Assembly: GCA_002796345.1 (NCBI GenBank)
Contig: PCXC01000029.1
Span: forward strand, 576 to 41,812
Direction: 5' to 3'
Source of the DNA: Deltaproteobacteria bacterium CG11_big_fil_rev_8_21_14_0_20_42_23
Lineage (GTDB): Bacteria > UBA10199 > 2-02-FULL-44-16
DNA: 41,237 nt
The position numbers and the translations under genes were made by a program. Below the pieces are notes generated by a model. The model ran no database searches and was not told the DNA's origin. It saw only the letters and a list, made by a program, of their open reading frames with translations. The first letter of the stretch is position 1, and each line of letters starts with the position of its first letter. Shown in pieces: positions 27,020 through 37,390 of the stretch.

Positions 27020-27035
27020 AGAAAGTGAAATGGTA

Positions 27036-27287
27036 TTACGTGTAAGCTTCAGCCGATTGCGCCAAAACGGTTACATGATCTTTTGCTACTTCTACTAAAC
27101 CTTCTCCTAGACGAAAAAGGGTATCGCCTTCTTTGGATCTGATTTTCATTTTTCCTGCATCAAGTTTTCCCACAAGAAAAGTGTGTCCTGGCAAAATGGT
27201 AAGTTCTCCCACTTCACCTGGCAATGTGACGGACGTGATCTCTCCCTCAAATACTTTTTTTTGCGGCGTAATGACTTTCAGTTCCAT
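27036..27287 (-). CDS. atpC: ATP synthase F1 epsilon subunit, short form
   Basis: Only 83 residues, against about 130-140 in most bacteria. It consists of the N-terminal beta-sandwich domain (MELKVITPQKKVFEGE, then VTLPGEVGELTILPGHT) that binds gamma and the c-ring. The C-terminal helical hairpin that can extend and inhibit the enzyme is absent. The gene ends cleanly: stop, 17 bp, then the terminator, with no remnant of a second domain. Short epsilon forms are known in a few groups such as green sulfur bacteria. It is the last gene of the operon, 42 bp after atpD. Confidence 0.93.
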   Translation of the reverse strand: MELKVITPQKKVFEGEITSVTLPGEVGELTILPGHTFLVGKLDAGKMKIRSKEGDTLFRLGEGLVEVAKDHVTVLAQSAEAYT

Positions 27288-27329
27288 ACTTTTTCCTTTG
27301 CGGACTTAAAATCCGCACTACATCTAAGT

Positions 27330-28805
<1,476 letters not shown>

Positions 28806-28816
28806 TCACGCTTCTT

Positions 28817-29674
28817 TTATTGTATCGCTTCTGCTCCACCTAAAATATCGATTAATTCGGAAGTAATTGCGGCTTGGCGAGCTCGATTGTACACAAGCGC
28901 CAAGTCGGCAATCATATCGCTGGCATTTTTCGTTGCGCTGTCCATTGCTTGCATTCTGCTTGCAAGCTCGGATGCATATGAATCGAGAAAGGCTTGGCGA
29001 ATGGTTCCCAAAATAGTTTCTTCGCATATTTCCGCCAAAAGTTTTTTTCGTTCCGGTTCGCACAGGTATTCAATTCCGTACTCCGCAGAAGTTTCGGCGC
29101 TCAATGGAATAAGTTCATCGAACAACACTTCTTGTCTTCCTGCTGAAATAAAATGATTGTACACAAGCACAACGCTATCAGTTTCTTCGGCATAGTAACG
29201 TTCTGTTAACAATGTTGAAACTTTGTGCGTAATGGCTTCAGGATGAGATTCTGGAACTTGATCCGCAATAACATGTGCTTTCAAACGCGCGCGAGACAAA
29301 GATTCGCGGCCTTTCTTTCCCAGCACAATGGGATAAACTTCAAAACCACTTGCGGTTTTTTCAGCAATCCAATTTTTCACGGCACGAAGTAAATTTTCGT
29401 TGAACCCGCCACACAATCCTCTGTCGGAAGTAAAGAGAACGAGGTCAATTTTTTTCACATTGCGGCGGTTCATCAAAACAGGAAGGTCTTCACCCGCTGC
29501 AGCAGCAACTCTTCTGGCAACGGCCAAAAGATTATCCATATAGATACGGCTTGCTTGCGCTGCATTTTGCGCACGGCGAAGTTTTGCCGCAGCAACAAGC
29601 TTCATGGCCTTTGTTACCTTTTGCGTATTCTTCACCGACAAAATGCGTTTTCGTATGTCTTTTAAATTTGCCAT
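28817..29674 (-). CDS. atpG: ATP synthase F1 gamma subunit
   Basis: The 285-residue central rotor shaft. The N-terminal helix (MANLKDIRKRILSVKNTQKV) and the C-terminal helix with YNRARQAAITSELIDI are the conserved coiled coil; SDRGLCGGFNENL is the family block in between. It couples c-ring rotation to the catalytic sites. It lies 14 bp after atpA. Confidence 0.96.
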   Translation of the reverse strand: MANLKDIRKRILSVKNTQKVTKAMKLVAAAKLRRAQNAAQASRIYMDNLLAVARRVAAAAGEDLPVLMNRRNVKKIDLVLFTSDRGLCGGFNENLLRAVKNWIAEKTASGFEVYPIVLGKKGRESLSRARLKAHVIADQVPESHPEAITHKVSTLLTERYYAEETDSVVLVYNHFISAGRQEVLFDELIPLSAETSAEYGIEYLCEPERKKLLAEICEETILGTIRQAFLDSYASELASRMQAMDSATKNASDMIADLALVYNRARQAAITSELIDILGGAEAIQ

Positions 29675-29688
29675 ATCTCTATCTAGTC

Positions 29689-31197
29689 TTATGCAGTAAA
29701 CTGCGTTTTAGCTTCGTTAATTGCGGCTGTTAGTTTTGCTTTCAGCTCATCATCTAAAGCTTTTTTCTTGATGATTTCATCTAAGACTTCTTTGCGATGT
29801 GAAGTCATGTAGCGTTCAAGGAAAGTAACGAACTCTAATACTTTTTCGATTTCAACATCATCTAACAAACCTTGTACGCCCGCAAAGATCTGCGCCACCT
29901 GCATTTCCACGCTGAGTGGAACATATTGGCCTTGTTTCAACAATTCAACAAGTCGTGCTCCACGGTGAATTTGCTTTTGCGTTGCTTCATCAAGCTCTGC
30001 GCCAAACTGTGCAAACGCTGCCATCTCACGATATTGTGCAAGTTCCAAACGCATTGTTCCTGCAACTTGTTTCATGGCTTTAATTTGCGCAGCTCCACCT
30101 ACACGAGATACAGAAAGTCCAACGTTAATCGCTGGGCGAATTCCAGAGTGGAACAAATCACTTTCAAGATAAATTTGACCATCCGTAATTGAAATCACGT
30201 TTGTTGGTACGTAAGCAGAAACGTCTCCCGCTTGTGTTTCAATGATAGGAAGTGCGGTTAATGAACCTGATCCGCGCTCTTTGCTGAGTTTTGCAGCGCG
30301 TTCAAGCAAACGAGAATGAAGATAGAAAACATCTCCTGGATATGCTTCACGTCCTGGAGGACGACGGAGCAAAAGAGAAAGTTGACGATACGCAACAGCG
30401 TGCTTTGAAAGATCATCATAAATAATAAGAGAATGACCACCATTGTCGCGGTAAAATTCCGCCATGGTCACCCCAGCGTATGGCGCCAAATACTGCAATG
30501 GCGCAGGTGCGGAGGCTCCAGCTACAATTACGGTAGTGTATTCCATTGCACCGTGTTGTTTCAATTTTTCCACTACACGCGCAACGGTTGAAACTTTTTG
30601 ACCAATGGCAACATAGAAGCACTTCATGCCGCTGCCTTTTTGATTGATGATAGCATCAATAGCAACTGCAGTTTTTCCGGTTTGACGATCACCAATAATA
30701 AGTTCGCGCTGACCTCTTCCCACCGGCGTCATCGCATCAATGGCTTTAATCCCGGTGAGCATCGGCTCGTGAACTGATTGACGCGCAACAATTCCTGGGG
30801 CTTTAATTTCGATATTACGCATTTCGCTTGCTACAACATCGCCAAGACCATCAACAGGATTTCCAAGGCCATCAACCACTCTTCCCAGCAGCCCATCACC
30901 AACCGGAACTTGTGCAATTTTTCCCGTGCGTCGTACTTCGTCGCCTTCGTGCAAGTCGGTGTCTTCTCCCATGATGGCAACACCAACGTTGTCTTCTTCA
31001 AGGTTCAAAACGATACCACGAACGCCGCCAGAAAATTCAACAAGCTCACCCGCCATAGCGCCAGTGAGACCGTGAATGCGGGCAATCCCATCACCCAACG
31101 TGAGAATTTGCCCCACTTCATCGGCACCTGCAGCGCCGGCATAGTCACGGATCTGTTCTTTAATAATGCGGCTAATTTCATCAGCTCTTATACTCAT
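29689..31197 (-). CDS. atpA: ATP synthase F1 alpha subunit
   Basis: The 502-residue non-catalytic nucleotide-binding subunit. The P-loop is GDRQTGKT and the alpha-subunit signature appears in [17 protein letters not shown]. Length is normal. It lies 9 bp after atpH in the operon. Confidence 0.97.
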   Translation of the reverse strand: MSIRADEISRIIKEQIRDYAGAAGADEVGQILTLGDGIARIHGLTGAMAGELVEFSGGVRGIVLNLEEDNVGVAIMGEDTDLHEGDEVRRTGKIAQVPVGDGLLGRVVDGLGNPVDGLGDVVASEMRNIEIKAPGIVARQSVHEPMLTGIKAIDAMTPVGRGQRELIIGDRQTGKTAVAIDAIINQKGSGMKCFYVAIGQKVSTVARVVEKLKQHGAMEYTTVIVAGASAPAPLQYLAPYAGVTMAEFYRDNGGHSLIIYDDLSKHAVAYRQLSLLLRRPPGREAYPGDVFYLHSRLLERAAKLSKERGSGSLTALPIIETQAGDVSAYVPTNVISITDGQIYLESDLFHSGIRPAINVGLSVSRVGGAAQIKAMKQVAGTMRLELAQYREMAAFAQFGAELDEATQKQIHRGARLVELLKQGQYVPLSVEMQVAQIFAGVQGLLDDVEIEKVLEFVTFLERYMTSHRKEVLDEIIKKKALDDELKAKLTAAINEAKTQFTA

Positions 31198-31206
31198 TCT
31201 TGCTCC

Positions 31207-31755
31207 TTATTGATGATGTGAAAATGTTTCCTTCATTCGTTGAAGACGGCCTTTAAGGCTTGAATCAAAAACGGAATCGCCCACTTTAAGGACAAAGCCG
31301 CCCCAAATATTTTTATCAACCGTCACCGTACATTTTGGTGTTTTTCCAATGAGCCCACCCAAAATACTTACTACCGATTGACATGCCTCATCGGAAAAGC
31401 GCTCGTCCGCCACGGTCACTTCTGCGTTTGCAATATTTTCAAGCTTGTCATGCAAGCGTTTGTACTCAAGATAAATGTGCTCAATAAGCGAAAGGCGCTG
31501 ACGCTCCACCAAAAGAAAAAGAAAGCCCAAAATATCTTGCGAAAGGTTCAAGTGTTCTGCAAACGATCTGGCTAAACCATGTTTTTGAGATTTGCTTACT
31601 TGTTGTTCATCAAAAATATGCAAGGCCGATGGCGACACATGAAAAAGATCGACAAGTTTTTTGATTTCTTTTTCATATTCAGCCACTTTTTTCTCTTCAA
31701 GCGCTAATTCAAAAAAAGCTTTTGCATAACGTCTTGCAACTACGAACTCGCTCAT
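31207..31755 (-). CDS. atpH: ATP synthase delta subunit (OSCP)
   Basis: A 182-residue stator subunit that links the b/b' stalk to the top of F1. The N-terminal helical domain starts VARRYAKAFFELALEEKK, and the C-terminal domain ends in GGFVLKVGDSVFDSSLKGRL, both typical. Its start overlaps the atpF stop by 4 bp (ATGA). Confidence 0.94.
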   Translation of the reverse strand: MSEFVVARRYAKAFFELALEEKKVAEYEKEIKKLVDLFHVSPSALHIFDEQQVSKSQKHGLARSFAEHLNLSQDILGFLFLLVERQRLSLIEHIYLEYKRLHDKLENIANAEVTVADERFSDEACQSVVSILGGLIGKTPKCTVTVDKNIWGGFVLKVGDSVFDSSLKGRLQRMKETFSHHQ

Positions 31756-32267
31756 GCCGCACCCCCTTCGGAAAGCTCGAGATTTTGGGGAGTAAATGAG
31801 CGAAGGTTCCCAAAGCTGCTGAGGGAAGTTTGGAAAATATCGTTTTGTTCGTGCTCACTCAGACCTTTGTTGAGCTCAGCTTCAATACCAGCAAAGGCTT
31901 TTTCGAGAATTTTTCGTTTTATTTCTTCTTGTGTTTTTAAGCGATCATTTTTCACCTGTCGCAAAGCCTCATCTTGCATTTTTTGCGCCTGCTCTTTTGC
32001 TCGTTTTGCAAGAAGCATACATTCGTGATCAGTCACACTGTGCATTTCGGCTACAATTTTCTCAAGCTCCGCATCAAGATGCTTAAGGCGTTGTGAACTG
32101 TCGTGCAAACGACGCTCTGCCGCAAGATGTTCCTCACGCGCAGTGCGAAGAGAAAACTCAGTGTTGATATTTCTTTCGGCAAAATATTTTTTGATGGGCG
32201 CACGAAGAAATGTTCTGAGAAGAAAAATCAAGATTGCAAAGTTAATGAGGGGAAAAATCACATTCAT
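31752..32267 (-). CDS. atpF: ATP synthase F0 b subunit
   Basis: A 171-residue peripheral-stalk subunit: one N-terminal membrane helix (about residues 4-20), then a long charged coiled coil (about 35-140). The final ~25 residues are not coiled coil. It pairs with b' to form the stator. It overlaps both neighbours by 4 bp, so it is translationally coupled. Sequence is poorly conserved, as usual; the assignment rests on topology and position. Confidence 0.9.
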   Translation of the reverse strand: MNVIFPLINFAILIFLLRTFLRAPIKKYFAERNINTEFSLRTAREEHLAAERRLHDSSQRLKHLDAELEKIVAEMHSVTDHECMLLAKRAKEQAQKMQDEALRQVKNDRLKTQEEIKRKILEKAFAGIEAELNKGLSEHEQNDIFQTSLSSFGNLRSFTPQNLELSEGGAA

Positions 32268-32734
32268 GAATGAAGCCCCTCTCTTTGTTTATGCGTAAGT
32301 CGTGAAAGAATAAGCGCTTCTAAAGTGGTGATTTCTTTTTCAAGGTTTTTTTCTGTTTCAGCGGCTTCACGTTCAATTTCAACACGAGCTTTCTCAACCT
32401 GCAGCTTTATCTCTTCTCTTGTTTTCTGGAGGAGTTTTCTGGCGGTGTCTTCGGCCACTCTTCTTTTTTCGTCGCCTTCTAAGCGAGCAGCGTGACGTTT
32501 TTCAGCGATGCAGGCATGAATTTTTTGCTCATTTTCTTCAGCCTTTTTCGTGAACTTTTTGGCCTCAAGCGATGAACCCTCGGTAAGCTCATAACGGCGA
32601 CGCAAAATACGCAACGCCGGCCTAAACACAAGCGTGTTCAAAAAGGAGAGCGTGAACAAGAAAAAGCACAGTTGAAGAAAAAAAGTTTCGTCAGGAAAAA
32701 GATTGATTCCCTCTGACGCAATAATTGCCAGCAT
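32264..32734 (-). CDS. atpF': ATP synthase F0 b' subunit
   Basis: The 156-residue first gene of the operon. A membrane helix (about residues 15-38, LQLCFFLFTLSFLNTLVF) is followed by a long Lys/Glu-rich coiled coil. Two different b-type subunits in tandem imply a b/b' heterodimer stator, as in photosynthetic bacteria and many former Deltaproteobacteria. Genes for the a and c subunits are not in the window. No convincing promoter is visible in the 163 bp before it. Confidence 0.88.
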   Translation of the reverse strand: MLAIIASEGINLFPDETFFLQLCFFLFTLSFLNTLVFRPALRILRRRYELTEGSSLEAKKFTKKAEENEQKIHACIAEKRHAARLEGDEKRRVAEDTARKLLQKTREEIKLQVEKARVEIEREAAETEKNLEKEITTLEALILSRLTHKQREGLHS

Positions 32735-32897
32735 GTTTCCCTCTTAAGTCATAAAAACGATGTTTTGGAAAATCGCGGGGGCACATTCACCACACTTTGC
32801 TTTTTTACGCAAGCCAAAATCTTGTGCTTCTTTCAGAAGAAGAATTGAGCAAATAAACTACCCCAAATGCCAAAAAGAAAGAAAAGCGCTTTGATTT

Positions 32898-33326
32898 TTA
32901 TCCTATTGTTTTCGCTTCTTTTTCTTGTCTTTGTTCCGTGGGCTGACGCAAAGGTGTAATATTTTTCCCAACGGTTTGACTTGTTCCGTGGAAAAGCGCG
33001 CCCTCTTCAATGATAAGGCTATGTGTTTTGAGATTTGCCTCAACACGCGCACCTTTTTTCAAAAAAATCCGTGAAGCCGCTTCAACTTCGCCATTCACAA
33101 GACCTTCTACAATGACAGTATCAACATGAAAGTTGCCCACAATATTTGCTTCCGGCCCTACCATGAGGGTTCCAGAAGACTCAATATCTCCTTGAAAGCT
33201 TCCATTAATCTGAACGATGCCTTCAAAACGAAGTTTTCCTTCAAAACTACAGGCATTATCTAATAAACCATTAATTTGAGTTGAACTTTCACTATTTCCT
33301 GATGACCACTTACTATTTTTTGACAT
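32898..33326 (-). CDS. Bactofilin (polymer-forming cytoskeletal protein)
   Basis: A 142-residue bactofilin: a right-handed beta-helix core (about residues 30-110) with repeating short strands such as LRFEGIVQINGSFQGDI and DTVIVEGLVNGEVEA, flanked by disordered ends. The short N-terminal tail and Lys/Gln-rich C-terminal tail fit. Bactofilins polymerise without nucleotides and, in myxobacteria, position the ParABS machinery. It lies between parAB and the atp operon on the same strand, with a terminator on its upstream side. Confidence 0.93.
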   Translation of the reverse strand: MSKNSKWSSGNSESSTQINGLLDNACSFEGKLRFEGIVQINGSFQGDIESSGTLMVGPEANIVGNFHVDTVIVEGLVNGEVEAASRIFLKKGARVEANLKTHSLIIEEGALFHGTSQTVGKNITPLRQPTEQRQEKEAKTIG

Positions 33327-33371
33327 TTCTCCCCCTTTTTTTTGATTTTCCCCTAGTTTTTTTACTTAAAT

Positions 33372-33405
33372 AAAAAAGCACCTGCTTTTTGAAAAGTGGT
33401 GCTTT
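33372..33405 (-). terminator. Intrinsic terminator of the parAB operon
   Basis: The 8-bp arms AAAGCACC (33375-33382) and GGTGCTTT (33398-33405), with possible further pairing inside the loop, are followed on the minus strand by T6. It lies about 30 bp after the parB stop and separates parAB from the bactofilin gene. Confidence 0.8.
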
Positions 33406-33436
33406 CTTAAAGAAAAAAAGTAAAAAAGACAAGAAA

Positions 33437-34372
33437 TTATGAAATTTTGTGGTAAATCCGATCTAAATCAGCCTGATTGTAGTATTCAATCACAATTTTA
33501 CCAGCGCCTTTTTGGCCCAGCTTTATGCTCACTTTTGTTCCCAACTCTTGCTTTAACCTGTCAGTGATGGCTTCAAGTTGTGGGTCGAGGCGTTCCCTTT
33601 TCTTCTGTTCTTGCGATGATGGCTGCATTTTTTTCTGAATATGACGTTCAAGATCACGAACACTGATCGTGTTGGACAAAATCGTTTCTCTACACTTCAA
33701 CTGCTCATGAATAGTTGTGAGCGATAAAAGCGCCCGTGCATGCCCGGCCGAATACCTGCCTTGAGCAAGATCTTCTCGAATAATCTGAGGAAGCTTCAAT
33801 AAACGCATGCTGTTGGTAACTGCCGTTCGCGATTTCCCCATGGCTGCGGCAATTTCTTCTTGGGAATACTGAAAACGATCGGCCAAGTCGCGATAAGCAA
33901 TAGCTTCTTCAATAGGATTCAAGTCCTCACGCTGAATATTTTCCAAAATGGCAAGCACCAGCATGTCTTTTGAAGTTTTTACATTCTTTATAATAACCGG
34001 AATTTCAGCAAGACCCGCAAGCTTCGAGGCGCGAAGACGACGCTCACCCGCAATAAGTTCATAACGTTCTTCCGAAAGCTCTTTCACCAATATGGGCTGC
34101 AAAACGCCTTGTTCTTTGATAGAAGCTGAGAGTTCACGCAATTTTTCCTCATCAAAAAGGCTTCGTGGCTGCTCTTTATTTGCAATAATTTTATCTAGAG
34201 GCACCATGCGCAAAGGAGACGTTTTTTCAACCGTTTCCCTTGTTTTTTCAGTTTCAGAGGCAGTTTTTTGAACTTTCTCCTCTTTTTTTGGCTCTACTTT
34301 CCGTTTTTCGTCCGAAAAAGTGTTCTGAATAATGGCGTCTATCCCTCTTCCAAGGGCTGGTCTTCCCTGCAT
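33437..34372 (-). CDS. parB: Chromosome partitioning protein ParB
   Basis: A 311-residue CTP-dependent DNA clamp. The N-terminus (MQGRPALGRGIDAII) matches the ParA-contacting segment. A charged linker at 20-50 precedes the CTP-binding domain with GERRLRA at 109-115. The helix-turn-helix lies around QEEIAAAMGKSRTAVTNSM, and a C-terminal dimerisation domain ends the protein. It loads at parS and spreads. GGAGG precedes the ATG. It lies 41 bp after parA. Confidence 0.96.
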   Translation of the reverse strand: MQGRPALGRGIDAIIQNTFSDEKRKVEPKKEEKVQKTASETEKTRETVEKTSPLRMVPLDKIIANKEQPRSLFDEEKLRELSASIKEQGVLQPILVKELSEERYELIAGERRLRASKLAGLAEIPVIIKNVKTSKDMLVLAILENIQREDLNPIEEAIAYRDLADRFQYSQEEIAAAMGKSRTAVTNSMRLLKLPQIIREDLAQGRYSAGHARALLSLTTIHEQLKCRETILSNTISVRDLERHIQKKMQPSSQEQKKRERLDPQLEAITDRLKQELGTKVSIKLGQKGAGKIVIEYYNQADLDRIYHKIS

Positions 34373-34413
34373 ATTACCTCCGTAATCTCTCTTTAGGTTA
34401 GAGAGCGCGTGAA

Positions 34414-35340
34414 CTATGAAGTTCTGTCACATGAATCAAGTGCGCCTTGCAATACATTATGTTCGGGCGCTGGAATACTGAGTTCTGTTTCGAATGGAGA
34501 GGCTTGAAATTCTGCTTCAACTCCTTCTGCCACAACTTCATCCTCTTCTCTTTCTTCGTGAAGCGGAAGGTCTTTCGCTTCAGTGTGCTTCATCACTTCT
34601 TGAGCTAATTCAATGTAGCTTGTAGCTCCCTTGCACTCTACGTCGTATAAGACGATTGGTTTGCCATGACTTGGGGCTTCGCTTAAGCGAACGTTCCGTG
34701 GAATCAATACTTCGAAGACCTTTTCATTGAAGTACTTGCGCATACTCTCTTGAACTTGCCGTGACAAGTTGTTGCGAGGGTCGTACATGGTAAGCACAAT
34801 ACCTAAAATGCTCAAATTTTGATTTATTCGTTGCTGGACTAACTGAATGGTTTTTTGGAGTTCAGCCATCCCTTCCATCGCAAAGTACTCACATTGCACG
34901 GGAACCAAAACAGAATCTGCGGCGCAAAGAGAATTGAGGGTCAACAAGCCTAGTGATGGTGCGCAGTCTATAATAATATAGTCATAGTCATCACGGACTT
35001 TATCAATTTGCTCTTTTAACCTTGTTTCTCGAGACATCACCGTTACCAGCTCTACTTCGGCACCTACCAAAGCAGGGCTGGCTGGAAGCAGAGAAAGATA
35101 AGGCATTTCAGTAGCTTGAACAGCTTCTGCAATTGGAAAATCTTCCACTAAAACATTATAAATGCTTTTTTCGGCCTCATACTTGTTGAAGCCCAATCCG
35201 GTTGTGGCATTCGACTGTGGATCGAGATCGATAAGCAAAACTCTTTTTTCTGCACCTGCAAAACAAGCAGAAAGATTGATTGAAGTGGTCGTTTTACCCA
35301 CGCCCCCTTTTTGATTACAAATAGCAATAACTTGAGCCAT
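34414..35340 (-). CDS. parA: Chromosome partitioning ATPase ParA (Soj)
   Basis: A 308-residue deviant Walker ATPase: K11-GGVGKTT, with LLIDLDPQSNATTGLG and IIIDCAPSLG. It forms nucleoid-bound dimers that drive ParB-parS movement. About 50 residues beyond the usual end form an acidic, Pro-containing tail (with EEREEDEVVAEGVEAE), which could be a docking site for a polar or cytoskeletal partner; that is inference. The first gene of the parAB operon, immediately next to two parS sites. Confidence 0.96.
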   Translation of the reverse strand: MAQVIAICNQKGGVGKTTTSINLSACFAGAEKRVLLIDLDPQSNATTGLGFNKYEAEKSIYNVLVEDFPIAEAVQATEMPYLSLLPASPALVGAEVELVTVMSRETRLKEQIDKVRDDYDYIIIDCAPSLGLLTLNSLCAADSVLVPVQCEYFAMEGMAELQKTIQLVQQRINQNLSILGIVLTMYDPRNNLSRQVQESMRKYFNEKVFEVLIPRNVRLSEAPSHGKPIVLYDVECKGATSYIELAQEVMKHTEAKDLPLHEEREEDEVVAEGVEAEFQASPFETELSIPAPEHNVLQGALDSCDRTS

Positions 35341-35359
35341 TAACTCCCCCGTTGAAAGT

Positions 35360-35386
35360 AGTTTTTAGTTAATAGTTATAGTTGCT
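35360..35386. repeat. Degenerate AGTTNNN heptamer array (copy 1)
   Basis: AGTTTTT, AGTTAAT and AGTTATA follow each other with exact 7-nt period from 35360 to 35380, then AGTTGCT starts one base early at 35380. It lies between the parA start and the first parS. Confidence 0.55.
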
Positions 35387-35442
35387 GGAGCTAACTAAGT
35401 AACTCCGCTGTTTATACGGGGTTTTGAGAAGAAATCAAGAAA

Positions 35443-35458
35443 TGTTTCACGTGAAACA
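35443..35458. promoter_or_regulatory. parS site 1 (ParB binding)
   Basis: A perfect copy of the 16-bp palindrome TGTTTCACGTGAAACA. It lies 102 bp before the parA start codon, so ParB may also control parAB transcription. Confidence 0.97.
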
Positions 35459-35508
35459 TTCCAAAAAGATCCTCGACCAAGCAGCTTATGCATGATATGA
35501 GCACGCAA

Positions 35509-35524
35509 TGTTTCACGTGAAACA
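35509..35524. promoter_or_regulatory. parS site 2 (ParB binding)
   Basis: A second perfect TGTTTCACGTGAAACA, 66 bp from the first centre to centre. It lies 89 bp upstream of the divergent flavin-reductase-like gene. Confidence 0.97.
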
Positions 35525-35532
35525 TATGCGGC

Positions 35533-35562
35533 AGTTATAAGTTCATAGTTTGTAGTTTTTAG
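35533..35562. repeat. Degenerate AGTTNNN heptamer array (copy 2)
   Basis: Four units with exact 7-nt period: AGTTATA, AGTTCAT, AGTTTGT and AGTTTTT, followed by AG. An 11-bp stretch GTAGTTTTTAG is shared exactly with copy 1 (35358-35368 and 35552-35562). The two arrays bracket the parS pair. Confidence 0.6.
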
Positions 35563-35613
35563 AGCTCAATACACATAAACCATGGGCCAAAAACGGATAA
35601 AAAAGGCGGTTGC

Positions 35614-36168
35614 ATGATAAAGGGATCTCAAACGTTTTTTCATCGGGTAAACCATGAAATTTTTCTCATCACTTCAGCTTTAGGAGAAGAAAAATGTGGG
35701 ATGATTGCAACTTGGATTATGCCGGGCACATTAGTAGAAGAACATCCTCGCTTAATTGGAGTTTTTTCTCCTGAAAACAGAACTACGCAAGTATTGCTTG
35801 CTCGAGGACAGTTTGTGGCGCATCTTTTAGCCCAAGAACAGTTGGAACTTGTCCCTCTTTTTGGATTGCGTTCGAGCAAAGAAATCAACAAGTTTTCAAC
35901 AACAGCTCATAGCTTAAATTCAGATGGAATTCCGATTGTTTACAACACTTGCGGTTGGGTGAAATGTAAAGTTATCAACAAGCTGGATTTAGGAGATAGA
36001 ATTGTGGTTGTGAGTGATATTTTTGAAGGCGAAACTGATTCTCTGAAGACACCTCTTTTAAAAGAATATTGCTTCTCATACCTTCCCCCAGAGGCTAGCT
36101 TTTCACTTCTTGAAAAAAGGCAGCGGGATAATATCCGCGATCAAAAGCTGATGCTTCACCCTTCATGA
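35614..36168 (+). CDS. Flavin reductase-like (FMN-binding split barrel) protein
   Basis: A 184-residue protein with the flavin reductase-like fold: the N-terminal strand region around IATWIMPGTLVEEHPRLIGV and NRTTQVLLARGQFVAHLLA matches the FMN-binding split barrel. Such proteins reduce free flavin or act as small flavoenzymes with NAD(P)H; the substrate is unknown. No partner oxygenase lies near. The start codon has an A-rich AAGGCGG site. It diverges from parA across the parS region and its end overlaps the rsmG end by 13 bp on the opposite strand. Confidence 0.75.
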   Translation: MIKGSQTFFHRVNHEIFLITSALGEEKCGMIATWIMPGTLVEEHPRLIGVFSPENRTTQVLLARGQFVAHLLAQEQLELVPLFGLRSSKEINKFSTTAHSLNSDGIPIVYNTCGWVKCKVINKLDLGDRIVVVSDIFEGETDSLKTPLLKEYCFSYLPPEASFSLLEKRQRDNIRDQKLMLHPS

Positions 36169-36752
36169 GCCAACGCAAACACGAAAAGTGTTCTCTTGTC
36201 TTGATTTGAAAGCGCATAGTCTTCTCGATGAATCAATTGGAGCGATAAAGATTTTAAAACTTCTTTTGCGTCGGATAACTCTTCATCGGCCTTTGCAGAC
36301 TTCATCGCAATGATAGAGCCGCCTTCTTTAAGGTAAGGAACAGCAAGTGGAAGATATTCTTTTAAAGCCCATGTTGCTCTGCTAATAACGATGTCAAATT
36401 TTCCACACTGCTTCTGGAGATTTTTATCCTCAGCTCGTCCACATGCTGTGGATATGTTGTTCAAGTGCAATGAAAGAATAACTTGTTGTAAAAAATTGGT
36501 TTTTTTCTGAGTAGCGTCAAGAAGCACAACACGTAATTCTGGCAGGCTCAATTTTATTGGCACTCCGGGTATACCTCCTCCGGTGCCGAGATCAATAAGG
36601 CTCGTTGCATTTTTGACGTAAGGCAAAACGTGGAGAGCATCTTCAATATGCTTAATTTTGATTTCAGCAGGATCAGTAATAGCAGTGAGATTAATTTTGG
36701 CATTCCACTTTAAAAGAAGATCGATGTAAGAAAAAAACAAATCGTTTATCAT
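36156..36752 (-). CDS. rsmG: 16S rRNA (guanine-527-N7) methyltransferase
   Basis: A 198-residue SAM-dependent methyltransferase (GidB). The SAM motif is LIDLGTGGGIPGVPI, and later blocks VISRATWALKEYL and GGSIIAMKSAKADEE are typical. It modifies G527 of 16S rRNA; loss gives low-level streptomycin resistance in many bacteria. The ATG at 36752 overlaps the tag stop (ATGA), and the longer frame to 36818 is inside tag, so I use the shorter. rsmG near parAB is common close to oriC, though mnmG is absent here. Confidence 0.94.
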   Translation of the reverse strand: MINDLFFSYIDLLLKWNAKINLTAITDPAEIKIKHIEDALHVLPYVKNATSLIDLGTGGGIPGVPIKLSLPELRVVLLDATQKKTNFLQQVILSLHLNNISTACGRAEDKNLQKQCGKFDIVISRATWALKEYLPLAVPYLKEGGSIIAMKSAKADEELSDAKEVLKSLSLQLIHREDYALSNQDKRTLFVFALAHEG

Positions 36753-37354
36753 CGTTTTAATCCATTTTTTTGAGAAGGTGCAGGGGTAAGCCTTGCTATT
36801 TCTGCGTGTCGAAAACAATCAATCGTATGATCATTCACCATTCCTACCGCCTGCATATGGGCGTATAAAATAGTTGAACCCACAAATTTAAAGCCGCGCC
36901 GTTTCATATCTTTACTCCAAGCATCTGAAATTTCGGTATGAGGAGGAAGTTCTTTTATGGTTTTCCGTTTATTTTGAAGCGGTTTTCCTCCTACAAACTG
37001 CCAACTATAGTTTGCAAAACTTCCAAATTCCCTTTGAACTTCCAAAAAGCATTTCGCATTCGTAATAGCAGCCTCCACTTTTAATCGATTGCGAATAATG
37101 CCGGGGTTTAGCAAGAGCTTCTCCACTTTTTGGGATGAGAACTTTGCTACTTTTTGAGGATCAAAGTTTGCGAAGGCTTCACGATAAGATTCTCTCCGCT
37201 TTAAAACAGTAAGCCAACTTAAACCTGCTTGCGCACCTTCCAAAAGAAGAAACTCAAATAAAACTCTATCGTCATAAACGGGAACTCCCCACTCATGATC
37301 GTGGTAGTCTTGATAGATTTTGTCTTCAGTAACCCAAGCACATCTTTTTTTCAT
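36749..37354 (-). CDS. tag: DNA-3-methyladenine glycosylase I
   Basis: A 201-residue enzyme that removes 3-methyladenine from alkylated DNA. The zinc ligands Cys5 (RCAW) and His18 (YHDHEWG) at the start and the His and Cys of NDHTIDCF near the end are all present, as is the catalytic-pocket block LLEGAQAGLSW. I use the ATG at 37354 with AAAGGA 9 nt upstream. The stop overlaps the rsmG start by 4 bp, so both are translated together. Confidence 0.95.
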   Translation of the reverse strand: MKKRCAWVTEDKIYQDYHDHEWGVPVYDDRVLFEFLLLEGAQAGLSWLTVLKRRESYREAFANFDPQKVAKFSSQKVEKLLLNPGIIRNRLKVEAAITNAKCFLEVQREFGSFANYSWQFVGGKPLQNKRKTIKELPPHTEISDAWSKDMKRRGFKFVGSTILYAHMQAVGMVNDHTIDCFRHAEIARLTPAPSQKNGLKR

Positions 37355-37390
37355 AAAGTTGAGTCCTTTAAGCTTTTCCAAAGCTGCACT

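Noticed and set aside
35341-35613. oriC in the parS region
   Set aside because: No cluster of DnaA boxes (TTATNCACA) is visible, and dnaA, dnaN and mnmG are absent. parS suggests closeness to the origin only.
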